A DNA stretch of 64,000 nucleotides from Nematopogon swammerdamellus (GCA_946902875.1 OX336340.1:20041566-20105565), one strand, 5' to 3'; counted from the stretch's first letter, positions 41,801-48,875 are shown. Made by a program: numbers and translations. The notes: generated by a model not told the origin, from the sequence alone.

Positions 41801-42895
41801 AAAAAAAAAAATTTAATTTTTTTTTTAAATTAATAAAAAAAAATTTTAAAAAAAATTATGAAAAAAAAAATATAAAAAAAAAATTAAGGTTAAATTTAGT
41901 AGAACGGACAGACATGCATTTGTTACGGAACCCTACATTCATTTTGCAGAACTTAGAAGAATGGACAGACATAAACGTGTTACGGAACCCTACTTTTATT
42001 ATAAAATAACCGTCGGAGGACCTTGGTTGAAAATTGTAAAATTTAGTAGAACGGACAGACATGCATTTGTCACGGAATCCTTCATTCATTTTGCAGAACT
42101 TAGTAGAATGGACAGACATAAACGTGTTTCCGAACCCTACTTAACAGTTGCCTACTTAAAAGTACCGTGTGGGGTCGGTACTTAAAAAGAATAGCCCCAC
42201 TGCATCTCTCCCCGTCGCATGTCGTAAAAGTCGACTAAGGGATCGTCAGCCTCGGCAGCTCAGTGGTGCGGTAAGTTATTGGATGGGTGACCGTCCGACC
42301 GTTGGAGGCTGACCGTGGTTCGGATTCCACGTTAAACTGTAGGTCCCTTCCCTTCTTACCTCACTGGGTGGTAGGGTTTATCCCGGCCGGGTTGATACCA
42401 CCGCACTGAGCGAAACGTCGGTCGAAACGGCTATGTAAATAGTTCGTGTTTTCCGTCCAGTTCAGTGTAGCCGGCGCGAAATGAAGGGAAGCACTGACAT
42501 AGCACCTAGTTCAACCGGTGTTATGGGCTGACATCACGGATGTTGTAGGTGATGTAGCCAACCGTGTCAGTTCCCATAAAAAAAAAAAAAAAAAAAACTC
42601 CGGGCGTGCCGGCCGATCCAATGCCACTCTAACTTAACCCTTAATGCAATGACTTAAGGTTTCATTTTAAAAATGACGCTGACGCGACATCGCGACGGTG
42701 CGGTGTCGCGAGTTATACATTTTTCCCCCATACAAAAAGTGCCCAGCGCCGCTAAAGAAGTTTTCACCTCAAAAAAAAAAAGCTGTTATTGTAAATGTAA
42801 AACGTGGCATTCATAATAATTTCCTTACTTTTCAGATTGTTAAATCCAGCTTCTCATATTTTCTGTGGTTGTATGCAATGGGTCAACAAAAATGA
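20792..42895 (+). CDS. Odorant receptor OR2, complete, 8 exons, 411 aa
   Basis: Exons 20792-20808, 20948-21203, 21281-21388, 23915-24357, 26503-26605, 35410-35502, 38163-38318 and 42836-42895 add up to 1236 nt and read without a stop to TGA. The product fits the insect 7tm_6 odorant receptors (about 400 aa, intracellular N-terminus, odorant-gated channel with Orco). Visible segments: N-terminal LELRHQEFERLVMKCMY; TM1 about residues 46-66; TM2 about 83-97; TM3 about 145-166; TM4 about 186-220; a charged cytoplasmic loop 245-274; TM5 about 285-307; TM6 about 311-330; AIYAVPW near 347; TM7 (SSFSYFLWLYAM) near the C-terminus. Intron lengths are 139, 77, 2526, 2145, 8804, 2660 and 4517 bp, the long ones filled with transposons. 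Intron 5 uses a GC donor. It is the middle member of a three-gene tandem array. The ligand cannot be inferred. Confidence 0.93.
20948..21203 (+). CDS. OR2 exon 2 (N-terminus, TM1)
   Basis: The acceptor is GTTCTTTCAG and the donor is ATG followed by GTTTGT. The exon is one base plus 85 codons. It contains HLELRHQEFERLVMKCMYLH, WRGKLPGANNN and the hydrophobic YNIYLIFWYCLMIFGGLMYL. The overlapping frame starting RIRETRDEV is not coding, because it does not connect to exon 3. Confidence 0.92.
21281..21388 (+). CDS. OR2 exon 3
   Basis: The acceptor is GTTTTCTAG and the donor is CAG followed by GTAATC. Thirty-six codons in phase 0 (IFIALTETKTFEEQMERYY and then TVIHLSNYKYHNKVTKQ) finish TM2 and enter the second loop. 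The preceding intron is only 77 bp. Confidence 0.9.
21428..21567 (-). mobile_element. SINE 3' body, shared by OR2 and OR3 intron 3
   Basis: The T-side begins TTTTTATGAAAACCAGTATTGG and the element continues through GGTGGCTGTGTCGAGAGACC. The same insertion with the same left boundary is found at 63700-63828 in OR3, so it predates the duplication that made OR2 and OR3. Confidence 0.7.
21568..22310 (-). mobile_element. CR1/Jockey-type LINE 3' end
   Basis: On the minus strand, LLPKHISSIKRPSFGILGV-like sequence leads to the typical C-terminus (GNVRRSCMVARTTRNGQKMQ in a shifted frame, FCRTFIHRTRKMRNAL) and the 3' UTR with CTTTTCACGCC, ATGGCATATGCAATCC and CGCGACATGTGG in order. Several frameshifts make it dead. 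The identical start is in OR3 intron 3 at 63829-64000. Confidence 0.75.
22311..23439. other. OR2 intron 3, nothing firmly recognised
   Basis: About 22430-22680 is GC-richer and ends in CTCTCTCTCTCGCCGCGC, which could be an LTR remnant but has no detectable partner. A frame at 23258-23515 (KYRKLSFRGHMKNMIKVAS) is not assigned and runs into a SINE. Confidence 0.35.
23440..23805 (-). mobile_element. SINE with tRNA/5S-type head, partly deleted
   Basis: The T run at about 23442-23449 is the tail. On the minus strand the body carries GGCTGACCGTGGTTCGGATTCC (B box) and TTGGATGGGTGACCGC (5S box C-like), but the TTAAGCAACGCTGGG part of the 5S-like region is missing. OR2 intron 3. Confidence 0.8.
23915..24357 (+). 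CDS. OR2 exon 4 (TM3-TM4 and cytoplasmic loop)
   Basis: The acceptor is GATTGAAAG and the donor is TTCGA followed by GTAAGT. The exon is 147 codons plus two bases. It holds NWLLILGPVSYVMIPVIIN (TM3), SIIFIVNSVTLSYIIVYF with a following hydrophobic run (TM4), and the charged loop TEEEDNEIFERIKRIVDHH. Extending the frame to the TAA at 24360 would skip a perfect donor and lose the receptor C-terminus. Confidence 0.92.
24358..24671. other. OR2 intron 4 start, AT-rich with short duplication
   Basis: AAAGGTTTTCTTATATACTT occurs twice around 24547-24640 with palindromic AATAATTATTTTTATAATTA between. No gene. Confidence 0.5.
24672..25074 (+). repeat. About 430-bp dispersed repeat, copy B
   Basis: It matches 8695-9124 from CACAGAATAGAAAAGAGTAC to CTACAATGTACCTATT with small indels. 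It lies in OR2 intron 4, whereas copy A lies behind OR1, so the two are not explained by the receptor duplication itself. Confidence 0.8.
25075..26502. other. OR2 intron 4, repeats
   Basis: A GT-rich stretch with GTGTGAGGGTGT and (GT)n is at 25267-25345, the complementary style of the CA-rich stretches at 17520 and 47500. A GGGTTCCGTCTTTTCC / GGTACGGAACCCTAAAA hairpin-like repeat is at 25894-25932. No host exon is recognised; the last 150 bp resemble the region before OR1 exon 5 at 1900-2045. Confidence 0.5.
26503..26605 (+). CDS. OR2 exon 5 (TM5)
   Basis: The acceptor is TTTCTTCCAG. One base completes the Glu codon, then 34 codons (LTRCYGVSIFANYAYDAVA, ICLLLLVLLQN). The donor is AAT followed by GCAAGTAATA, a GC donor in the best sequence context for that class and identical in OR1. 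Confidence 0.9.
27132..27390 (+). repeat. Tandem TAGGGTTCCGTAACAAATGC units, left arm
   Basis: Four units at about 27134, 27201, 27289 and 27347, two with the variant GTAAAACGTTTATGTCTG. The right arm has the inverted equivalents at about 28890-29150. Confidence 0.75.
27810..28500 (-). mobile_element. CR1/Jockey-type LINE 3' end, interrupted
   Basis: On the minus strand, SLSVFYRLFHDECSKELFNAI and TGQGMHPIQSTYHG in shifted frames are the C-terminal RT region seen intact at about 60950. The 3' UTR is at 27810-27971. A repeat with GGGGTGTTATAAGTTTGACG separates the two (about 27972-28245). Confidence 0.7.
29327..31031. repeat. Inverted ACCGACTTCC-type repeats with SINE, then spacer
   Basis: 29341-29450 and about 29740-30208 plus 30560-30600 are minus-strand copies of the 15000-15560 repeat. 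30600-30725 is the GGCCAAGTGCGAGTCGG-type repeat, inverted. An inverted pair TTGCACCAACAC / GTGTTGGTGCAA spans about 30770-30890. No exon is seen. Confidence 0.6.
30209..30560 (-). mobile_element. SINE, variant head (TACCGTGTGGGG module)
   Basis: A long T run (30209-30232) is the tail. On the minus strand the body is the same as in the tRNA/5S SINEs, but the head is a module with CCGTGTGGGGCCAGTAC, AGAATAGCCCCACTGCATC and CGTAAAAGGCGACTAAGGG, joined directly to the body with no tRNA or 5S part. It is inserted into the ACCGACTTCC-type repeat. Confidence 0.8.
31032..31540 (+). repeat. 5' LTR of BEL element
   Basis: 509 bp, TG...CA termini. It contains an incidental 125-codon open frame that is equally present in the 3' LTR and is not regarded as a gene. 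Confidence 0.92.
31615..34140 (+). CDS. BEL Gag-protease polyprotein, 841 aa
   Basis: The start is ATG in AAAATGGCTACCAG, 53 bp past the primer-binding site. Domains: N-terminal coiled region to about residue 130; the gag segment found in BEL/Pao elements (DUF1759-like; KLPRLELCSFNGEIQNWPIF at about 137-160) to about 310; three zinc knuckles at about 377-445, including CINCLSSRHALRKC and CRVCSYSHHTLLH; an Ala/Pro-rich linker at about 465-545; and a retropepsin-like protease with the VLVDSAS active-site triad (Asp about residue 596), DUF1758-like. The protein then ends in an unrelated tail where RT should begin, which suggests a deletion of pol. Its function would be particle formation and processing of its own RNA. 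Confidence 0.9.
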   Translation: MATSAERLESEREKRLYERRLKRIESKINCYFERLQVVFDKIANINAQNVDIFLAHAATLKSTRQEFLSSLDEHNELLASNPDGPEPNYNSMNAFEELYAQIKFKYDQIMSSRVITQSSEGNAPKMSFRQAPKLPRLELCSFNGEIQNWPIFFETFRTVIHENTDLTDGEKVQYLVGRLIGKAQNICQGFMPTAENYSVLWDALVSKYNDKRVLAANYLDQLLQLPTVGEATSSSLENFVDKFSSIVSALRQLKLDNLEEFIFIHLGTKKLDLETVKLFEMSLRGNNEMATSAQFIDFVREQSRILQRAYAGTSENPASPSPSPPPTHRANQPFTNRSNNNYRPTVKSQLPPPPPPPSQNNYGDTFKTFVSVQDDRCMSCGGNDHSQLYHCSNFISLSARDRYHYVKNNKLCINCLSSRHALRKCRSEVRCRVCSYSHHTLLHFESSNDSPPSHSNNNYSRYRPPGIADAATASPALAFVLSPAPLASASGDARAPAFPAFRPAAPAALVSAATSAPTSPVFVSPASAATAPFRTALPAARTADSAKTVVGPPVMCSVGPCPINNISRNNTVLLATALCNVLDVAGNVHIVRVLVDSASQKELITTACCERLNLKLNPPHNTFVAGVGDIANPIEGVTCLTIRSRLDDNIRFKVQPFVVNRITNELPSAKVDISRLEYLHNLPLSDYGYFEPAEIDLILGADVFARILRSKTVARAPGEPIAIETSLGYLVLGEAPALPGPTTTCNIIRTYCNLIDFSEAGEPSLPTSQRSLPHRATSLPTKITKEPLKLYVLPRVPVGLLCSPYLAIDESVSSCWGARVVYKYASRTPRLGSRISVRRPL
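34141..34784 (+). other. BEL post-gag non-coding region
   Basis: This 644-bp stretch has no pol motifs. It includes a short tandem duplication (CTATCCGCTACACCGATAAA twice, about 34600-34650) and ends in the G-run before the LTR. Confidence 0.7.
34785..35293 (+). repeat. 3' LTR of BEL element
   Basis: Equal in length to the 5' LTR and apparently identical, pointing to a recent insertion. OR2 exon 6 starts only 116 bp beyond it. Confidence 0.92.
35410..35502 (+). CDS. OR2 exon 6 (TM6)
   Basis: The acceptor is GATTTTGTAG and the donor is TCG followed by GTAATA. Thirty-one codons: PMNFIRYGGLAVAVILQLGG, then QSFAMEQMNTS. It is in frame with exon 5 only when the GC donor is used. Confidence 0.9.
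35503..37256. other. OR2 intron 6, repeats
   Basis: A (TCTG/TCCG)n stretch is at about 35589-35650. Around 36120-36180 and 36420-36560, the motifs TCGAGGCCTATCATTT and GAGATATGCCCTCTCAAA belong to a repeat also present, inverted, at about 62050-62275. No coding exon is recognised. Confidence 0.5.
37257..37858 (-). mobile_element. Tc1-type element, internally deleted (602 bp)
   Basis: Inverted termini TTGTGCAAATTAATGGAATC are flanked by TA on both sides (37255-37256, 37859-37860). The minus strand codes for a C-terminal piece of Tc1 transposase: WGCFSYMRVGSLVPIEGM, QQYSAPCHK (the second-Asp region, with Asp replaced by Tyr in QQYSAP), then decayed sequence ending with a proline-rich IGPAIHPIERYR (the SPDLNPIE region). 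The N-terminal half is missing and there are several stops. OR2 intron 6. Confidence 0.85.
38163..38318 (+). CDS. OR2 exon 7
   Basis: The acceptor is CTGTTACAG and the donor is AAG followed by GTAATA. Fifty-two codons with DELNDAIYAVPWYAMSKRN and VSQRPFVFSAIGIVDVNLQ. This is the receptor segment that contacts Orco in known OR structures. Confidence 0.92.
38319..39643. other. OR2 intron 7, Helitron pieces
   Basis: 38636-38830 has TGTCTG repeats and CCGCTGAACAGATTTCG, a common Helitron-borne motif. 39096-39410 is a Helitron 5' portion (TCTCTACTTCTTATAAAAGG). 39556-39605 is a 3' terminus in minus orientation (GCCCGCGGCTTCGCTCGCGG). No coding sequence. Confidence 0.55.
39644..40346 (+). mobile_element. 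Nonautonomous Helitron
   Basis: It starts TCTCACTAATATAATAAATGCG and ends GCGAGCGAAGCCGCGGGC, AAAAGCTAG, then T, the hairpin plus CTAG 3' end of lepidopteran Helitrons. A G/A-rich tract fills 40034-40270. There is no Rep/helicase. A duplicated internal piece (GAGTCGRGYTCGCGTAAAGAGG) occurs at 39815 and 39956. Confidence 0.8.
40347..41227 (+). mobile_element. Nonautonomous Helitron with G/A tract
   Basis: It ends GTCTACTGCGAGCGAAGC, CGCGGGCAAAAGCTAG. About 520 bp (40615-41135) is almost only G and A. Directly before the end are ATCGTTTATTATC and AATAGGATTTGCTATTAAACC, shared with 57900-57997 and, inverted, with 5090-5140. The 5' limit is uncertain. Confidence 0.7.
41318..41635 (+). mobile_element. 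SINE, TACCGTGTGGGG head directly on body
   Basis: CCGTGTGGGGCCGGTACTTT, ACTGCATCTCTCCCCGTG, then ATGACTCCCTTCTTATATTA and the shared body, ending in GTGTCAGTTTCCAT and an A run. This is the same arrangement as 30209-30560. Confidence 0.8.
41636..42150 (-). repeat. Partial copy of the AGGGTTCCGT TIR element
   Basis: GCACTCCGGGAGTGCCGGCA, a long A-rich stretch, then four tandem units complementary to TAGGGTTCCGTAACAAATGC. It corresponds to the right arm of 26790-29326. Confidence 0.7.
42163..42598 (+). mobile_element. SINE, long form: module + tRNA/5S head + body
   Basis: The TACCGTGTGGGG module (42163-42243) is followed by GTCAGCCTCGGCAGCTCAGTGG (A-box part), a shortened 5S-like TTGGATGGGTGACCG, GGTTCGGATTCC (B box), the common body and an A run of about 18. 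OR2 intron 7. Confidence 0.85.
42600..42780 (-). repeat. End of AGGGTTCCGT-type TIR element
   Basis: It contains CATTTTTCCCCCATACAAAA and AGCGCCGCTAAAGAAGTTTT, the terminal inverted repeat seen at 29265-29320. Exon 8 of OR2 starts 56 bp downstream. Confidence 0.7.
42836..42895 (+). CDS. OR2 exon 8 (TM7 and stop)
   Basis: The acceptor is CCTTACTTTTCAG. Nineteen codons encode IVKSSFSYFLWLYAMGQQK, then TGA. In OR1 the codon after the second Gln is TAA instead of AAA. Confidence 0.9.
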   Translation: MVKSSFSYFLWLYAMGQQK

Positions 42896-43897
42896 ATTCG
42901 AGTATCGCACATCGACTTTAAATATATTATTACTACGTCATATCGCTGGTATCGCAGTTTGCTTGCTCCAACACACAACTCACCACAAGGAAAAGAACTA
43001 TACATAATTATGTACATGCGCTCGTGTTATACGCGACGCGACCATACAGAAACTGACGTCGTCGGAGTCGGAGTACCTATTTCGAATGTTTAGATTATTG
43101 TGCACTTTATGTACACCCTAATATTATAAAATGTTTGACTAAATTTTTAGGTTTATTTTATTATTCCCTATATACTATATAGGAGATAAGTAGGATAATG
43201 GAAAATGTCAAGGTAGAGCGATGAAGAGGTAAAGTGATCGAAATATATAAAACGTGTCGTTTCCACGGTTTAGCTTAGCGGCAATATATCGTTATACTTT
43301 CTCAACCTCGTATCTGTGTTTTACCAGGTTTACAGGAGGAGGAAAAAAATAACCAATTTTTTATTATAATTTTTTAGGCAAATTATATTCCATGCATAAT
43401 GTCATAGAATGTCCTTTAAAATAAAATAAAAATTGTGGCATTATCACTTAAACAAGTTGTTTTATTTAATTTCAAATTTCGAGCGCTCTTAATGAAAAAC
43501 CCACTACCAGTCTCATTTCGAAACTTGAAACTTTGATGACTCATCACATCTTGTGAAGATCTTGAAAAAAAAAACTATTTTGAATGAGATTAATAGATTT
43601 CACATAACCGCACGGAATGAATAACAAGTTTTATGCATGGCACAGTTGTCATCGATAGGTCCGCCGACGAACGCCATCTATTGAAATTAATCCGAAGTTA
43701 CGATCCGGATTAGATTGAGTAATAATCTAATTGCTAAATCTTTTTTGCCTGTTCACTTTGGTTTTTCCTAATTTGTTGTTCTTTGAAACCACCCCAGAAA
43801 AATAAAGAACCATACATAAAGAAACATTATTCAAATTGCCTTGCCTATGCACGGCAATTCATTTTCGCCCAACGTCAAACCTTTATTTTATTTTAAC
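42896..43897. other. OR2 3' flank and intergenic DNA
   Basis: 42896-43170 is homologous to the OR1 3' flank (parts of 8559-8694 and 9520-9640). Beyond that is AT-rich DNA with no recognised gene. A poly(A) site cannot be chosen with confidence. Confidence 0.5.
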
Positions 43898-44190
43898 ATA
43901 CGTACATTCTCACAAATTTATTCATCTATAGTATTGTTTTTCAAACATACTCCTAACTATTATAGATTCCGAGATATAGTACTTCTCCCGGTTTACTATT
44001 TTCGCGTATGGTCAAATTTATCTTTGAAATCTTTAAATATAAATAATATCTTAATTTAAGATATGTACAATCTCACAAATTTATTATCTATAGTATGGTG
44101 TTTCAAACATACTCCTAGGTATTATACATTCGGAGACATAACGCTTCAACTGGGTTACTATTTTTGGGTTACTCGTATATCTTCCAAATT
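43898..44190 (+). repeat. Tandem duplication of about 160-bp unit
   Basis: Two diverged units share CTCACAAATTTATT, ATCTATAGTAT, TTTCAAACATACTCCTA and ATTCNGAGA.ATA. Period about 160 bp. Confidence 0.65.
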
Positions 44191-44369
44191 CAAATTCCAG
44201 CGACGACCGCGCAATAGGTGCGAAGAAATTAGAAATATCTTATGTGAATATTCATTTAATAATCAGATAATTGCTTAAGCAAGTGAACAAAGGTGTGGTT
44301 TTCACTAAGATTTGTGTTTATCGGCCGATATTAAGCATCTAACATCGTTGATTTTTTCGCCTACACACC

Positions 44370-45425
44370 GCGAGATGGCAAAGGAATGCGGGATATGTAT
44401 GCAAGACGTGAAGCGAGGTTCGGGTACCTCTTGCGATGGTGAATGTGCACAGTGGCTCCATTACAAATGCGTGAAGCTGACAGAGCCGGCTGTGACTGCG
44501 GCGAGGACCCGGGACAAGTGTGGCGCTGTTCCCGTTGCCGCGCACCACCGAAGCATATACTGATCGACTCTGTCGCAGAGAGTGGAGTTGCGCGAACTCC
44601 TCGAGGTGGAGGCACTCCGTATGGTACTCCGGACGGCACCCACACATTGGACGATGCCACTTCTGGGCCATTTAGCGCTTTCCCGATCGACATCGCTGGT
44701 ACTCTGTATAAGTTACAGCAGGACGTCGAGCGCGTCCTAAAAAAACAGGATGTACTCCAGAGCACAATCAGCGGCATGCAGAAAGGACAGTAGGAAATTC
44801 AATCGGTACAGGCAGAAATGGCAAAGACTCTGGAGTTCTTCGGAGCAGAGGTGCATGACTTCGAGACCACACTAAGTTTACAGAAGAAAAGGATAGACGC
44901 ACTGGAGGGACTGGTGCCTGAGGTGAATCATCTTCGCGCTGAGATTGAGAAGGTTCAAATTCAGCGTGATGACTTCGAGCAGCAGGCCATCCTGGACTCT
45001 GTGGAGGTGTAGAGCATCTCAGAGTCAGCGGGAGACCTACACCGCGTCATAACTGGAGTCGCCGGCGCTCTGCAGTCAGCCGACATCAAGCAGGCGATCC
45101 GTCTTCCCACGGGCAAACCCTTGGTGGGTTTCGTTCACGGTCACGTTCGCCAGCAAGGAGAAGAGAGACGAGTTCCTAGCCAGCGCTAAGGTCAAGCGAC
45201 CACTTAAAGCGAAAGATCTAGGTCTCGGCGATGAAGACAGACCGATCTATATTAATGAACTCTTAACTAAACGTAGAAAAATGTTATTGTCGCTAGCTAA
45301 AATATTCTCCGAGATATGATTTCGTTTGTTTGGACGAAGGACGGACAAGTACTGATGAGAAGGTCTGCTCAAGAAAACAATGATGTTCGAATTAAAACGG
45401 AAAATGACTTTGATCGTCACTTTCG
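44370..45425 (+). pseudogene. LINE ORF1 with PHD finger and coiled coil
   Basis: From MAKECGICMQDVKRGSG the frame gives a PHD-type zinc finger (C..C...C....CAQWLHYKCVKL, then WRCSRC after a frameshift near 44520), a linker, a coiled coil (LYKLQQDVERVLKKQD; LEFFGAEVHDFETTLSLQKK) and finally IYINELLTKRRKMLL and VWTKDGQVLMR, the usual end of ORF1 in CR1/Jockey-type LINEs. Stops and frameshifts interrupt it. No EN/RT ORF follows. Confidence 0.75.
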
Positions 45426-45918
45426 TAAACAAACAATCGGACCTTCTCATCAGACGCAATAACTGTCAAAATGCTTCGTTTTTACTTTATAAACTAGTGA
45501 ATAAAACTATGATAAAAAATCTTATAAAACACTTACCTATTACACAACACAACCACATAAATCACTGACAACACACGCAACTCTCACACACTACACACAC
45601 TACATACTCAAAACGCACTCACAGAAATGAACACAATCGAAATTAAGGGAATAACTATTATCTATTATACGCTATGTGAGATCCTAGGATAAGTTAAAGC
45701 AGGATGAAACAAAAAAGCAACTAGATAGCACCGACGTGAGATCGCGGGGAGGTGGCGGCGGTGGAGACGAAGGTGGCCGCGTTCGCCTGATGCAGAAACC
45801 ATGGCGCGCGCGGCTGCAGTGTCGGCGCGGGCGCACCTGCAACATACTGTTTACTTTCATGGGGTGGAGCGGCTAAAGAACATCGTTTACAGGTCGAAAG
45901 ATGTCAAAGAGCTCTTTT
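45426..45918. other. Intergenic, unassigned
   Basis: An A/C-rich stretch with ACACACTACACACAC is at 45565-45605. A GC-rich stretch at about 45735-45845 (GGTGGCGGCGGTGGAGACG) is unassigned. Confidence 0.45.
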
Positions 45919-46397
45919 TTTTTTTTTTTTATGGAACCTGACACGGTTGGCTACATCACCTACAACATCCGTGATGTCAGCCCATAACACAGGTGAACTA
46001 GGTGCCATGTCAGTGCTTCCCCTCATTTCATGTCGGCTACACTAAACTGGACGGAAAACACGAACTATTTACATAGCCGTTTCGACCGACGTTTCGTTCA
46101 GTGCGGTGGTACCAACCCGGCCGGGATAAACCCTACCACCTAGTAAGGTAAGAAGGGAAGGGAAAGGGACCTACAGTTTAACGTGGAATCCGAACCACGG
46201 TCAGCCTCCAACGGTCGAGCGGTCACCCATCCAATCACTGACCGCGCTCAGCGTTGCTTAATAACAGTTGACTAACCAACCGCGCCACTGAGCTACCGAG
46301 GCTGACGAATTTTCTTATCCCTTAGTCGACTTTTACGACATGCGACGGGGAGAGATGCAGTGGGGCTATTCTTTTTAAGTACCGACCCCACACTGTA
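45919..46397 (-). mobile_element. SINE, long form, near full length
   Basis: On the minus strand, in order: the GTGTGGGGTCGGTACTT module; GTCAGCCTCGGTAGCTCAGTGG; TATTAAGCAACGCTGAGCGC, GGTCAGTGATTGGATGGGTG (5S-like); GGTTCGGATTCC; the common body; a T-run tail. AGCTCT-type flanking repeats suggest that the whole module series moved as one unit. Confidence 0.85.
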
Positions 46398-47039
46398 CAA
46401 AAGCTCTTCTCCGAGTTATCTATAAAAACCGGCCAAGTGCGTGTCGGGCCACGCGCAGTGTAGGGTTCCGTAGTTACGGAACCCTATCAAAATAAATTAT
46501 TTGATTATTTGTATAATTTTATCAGGGGAAATAAATGAATGTTAATTTGAAAAAGTTCTTCAACAGTGAAATGATGGCTGTCGTCCGTACATTTTATAAG
46601 TTGGTCGACTATTACTCGTCAACGTGTACAGCCTACTTAGCTGTGATAGTTTTCCTTTCAATTTCGATATATAAACTACTGCTGTGAATTTTTTCACATA
46701 TCTAATAACAACCGTTTAGCTGGCGGGGGGTGGGGACACTTGACTATAACAAAAATTAGCACTTAAAAGCTTAATAATTCGCAAACGGATCCCTAAATCG
46801 AAAAATGCTCTTCACAAACCTACAATATTTTCCAAACAACATCCCACACGATGGCATGGACGTGGAAATAAAAATCATCCCCACTTTACGTGTAGGGTAG
46901 ATACCCTAAAATATTTTTTTTTCAAAATTTTTACTTTACCAATTTGTCGGCGTTATTAATATGTATACTCACACCTACTTACAACTTTCTAGTACTAAGG
47001 GTCTCTGAGCTAAGCCGCGGACGGACAGACGGACGTTGT
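46398..47039. repeat. GGCCAAGTGCGTGTCGG repeat piece and unassigned DNA
   Basis: 46430-46485 is the start of the GGCCAAGTGCGAG family, followed by a decayed relative of the 2229-2371 MITE. The remainder is AT-rich. Confidence 0.5.
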
Positions 47040-47610
47040 TGACTACGGCGCCCTAAAAACCGTTCAGGTTCAGGTATCCCACACACGACCTCCACACAGA
47101 AACAAGTACCCTCACAGTGCGCCAACTATTTATTGAAACTCTAATAAGGCAAACGGTAACTTCAAACAAGGATAATGCACGGAGATGTACACGAATAACA
47201 GAGACTGTGCCAGTGCCTAAAACCAGAACACGGTTCGGGCAAAGGACGATGCGTTTTCTCGGACCCTTTCTCTATAATCAAATTAATAAAGTTACAAATA
47301 TTAATAGTTTGAGTTGTAGGGAAAGGGCAAGGAAAACGCGGCAGTGGCTGCTGGAAAACAACTATAATGAAACTGAAAAACTCTTTGACATTATAAAGTA
47401 AAATAAATAAAAACCATAAATATAAGGGACAAGTATATTAAAAGAAAAGTGCTTCTTAAATAAATTCAATGCAAATACATTCACAGCCTCTCCCACTCAC
47501 ACACATACACGCACCCCCCCTCTCCCACACTAACACACACATACACACCCTCACACACACCCTCACACCCTCTGACACACACATACTCTTTTAACACAAC
47601 AAAACTATAT
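47040..47610 (+). mobile_element. LINE RT C-terminus and CA-rich tail
   Basis: A frame at 47117-47401 encodes TRTRFGQRTMRFLGPFLYNQ and ARKTRQWLLENNY, resembling the extreme C-terminus of LINE reverse transcriptases, ending TAA. An AT-rich 3' UTR with AAATAAATTCAATG precedes about 110 bp rich in CACAC and CCCTC. Only the 3' end is present. Confidence 0.55.
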
Positions 47611-47863
47611 CCTAAAAAATAAAACAATCTTCTAGTTATCAGTGGCGGCTTTGACCTATAAATCTTAGTGTGAGGCGACTAAAAATCCATCTACATACAT
47701 TGCTATTACTTTATGATAAATTGAAAAACCTAAACCTAATTTTTTTTGGCCCTAACAATACTTAACCAAAAACTACTATCGAAAATCAAGTTTTTATGTG
47801 GCTATAAAAATAACCCAAACCTATTTTTAATATGCTAATAATACATAATAGATAATAAAAAAC
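47611..47863. other. AT-rich spacer
   Basis: Nothing recognised. Confidence 0.5.
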
Positions 47864-48234
47864 CGGCCAACTGCGAGTCGAACTCGCGCACCGAGGGTTC
47901 CGTATCGCCATGTCACGGCTAGCGCCACTAGATGCATTTCATAACACGCCACGCCATCTAGATGGCGTGTTATGAAATGCTTTATATTAGTCACGATTAG
48001 AAAATGCTGCATAATCTGTTTGGTAGATGGCGCGCGCGTATACACTTTTTGAAACCAAAAAGTGTATGCGCGCGCCCCATCTATGGGAACCCCCGTGAGT
48101 TTTTTACTTTTTCTTATTTTATTATTTTTTGTTATATCGGCCATAATAACACATTTTCTGTGAACATTTCAACGGGCTACCAATTACGGTTCAAGAGATA
48201 CAGGCCTCGGGCAGACGGACGGACGGACAGACAA
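47864..48234 (+). mobile_element. GGCCAAGTGCGAG-type repeat with two hairpins
   Basis: It opens AAAACCGGCCAACTGCGAG. A perfect 47-bp hairpin at 47934-47980 (GCATTTCATAACACGCC inverted) and another at about 48020-48095 (GATGGCGCGCGCGTATACAC against GTGTATGCGCGCGCCCCATC) are inserted relative to the related repeat at 8110-8350. It ends with a run of GACGGACGGACAG. Confidence 0.7.
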
Positions 48235-48235
48235 G

Positions 48236-48400
48236 CGGCGGGTGGCCGAGTGGTTTGGGCATCGGCTTCAAATGCGAGAGGTGCGAGGTTCGAATCCGGT
48301 CGGCGTGTAACAATGAGTTTTTTTCTGACGAAAAAATTTACGTGCATACCTACACCTGCTGCTTCACCGTTCGGAACCGGTGTAAAACGGTCCCTTCCCT
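48236..48400 (+). mobile_element. tRNA(Ser/Leu)-headed SINE, 5' part
   Basis: CGGCGGGTGGCCGAGTGG (A box) and GAGGTTCGAATCCGGTCGGC (B box) with the post-head stretch ATGAGTTTTTTTCTGACGAA and TTCGGAACCGGTGTAAAAC. The body is cut off after CCCTTGCCCC. It is not a functional tRNA gene: the tRNA-like part runs into SINE body. Confidence 0.8.
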
Positions 48401-48875
48401 TGCCCCACAGAGCACGAAATACCGCGCGCCGCACCTCCTAGAGACGCCCTGAGCGCGATTTCCCTACAACGGCGTTGAAGCCTGTAGGCGTGGCCTATGA
48501 CTTACATATGTGTGTTGTGCGTGTGCATTTGTTTTGTGCGTGTGCCTAACTTGCTCCTCTTTGTGTGTAGTGTCGATACTAACACACACACATACGAAGC
48601 GCTAGTAGCACTGCGTCCAGTTATTGGGTTTCAAATATTATCGCTTAGGGCGACTCTAGGAGGGGGCGCGCGCGGGGGGTATTCCGTGCTCTGTGGTCAC
48701 CCACCATATTATGGAGACACGTCACACGTCACGTCTGTGTGTGTGTGCGTGCTGTGTTGGTGGTGTTGATGCACTAACACATCTTTAACGTATTTCGTCG
48801 CACGCGTCGCACCAGCCGCCTCCGCTCCTCCGCCCCGCGCCGCGCTAATATTGTGATCAGTTAGGATGGGATATA
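48401..48875. other. Intergenic, GT-rich, unassigned
   Basis: GTGTGTTGTGCGTGTGC and similar runs; GGGGGCGCGCGCGGGGGG at about 48662. No gene seen. Confidence 0.45.

Noticed and set aside
48236..48305. Possible functional tRNA-Ser/Leu gene
   Set aside because: A and B boxes are good, but the sequence runs into SINE body and a closely related complete SINE is at 5833-6240; no proper acceptor stem closure was found.
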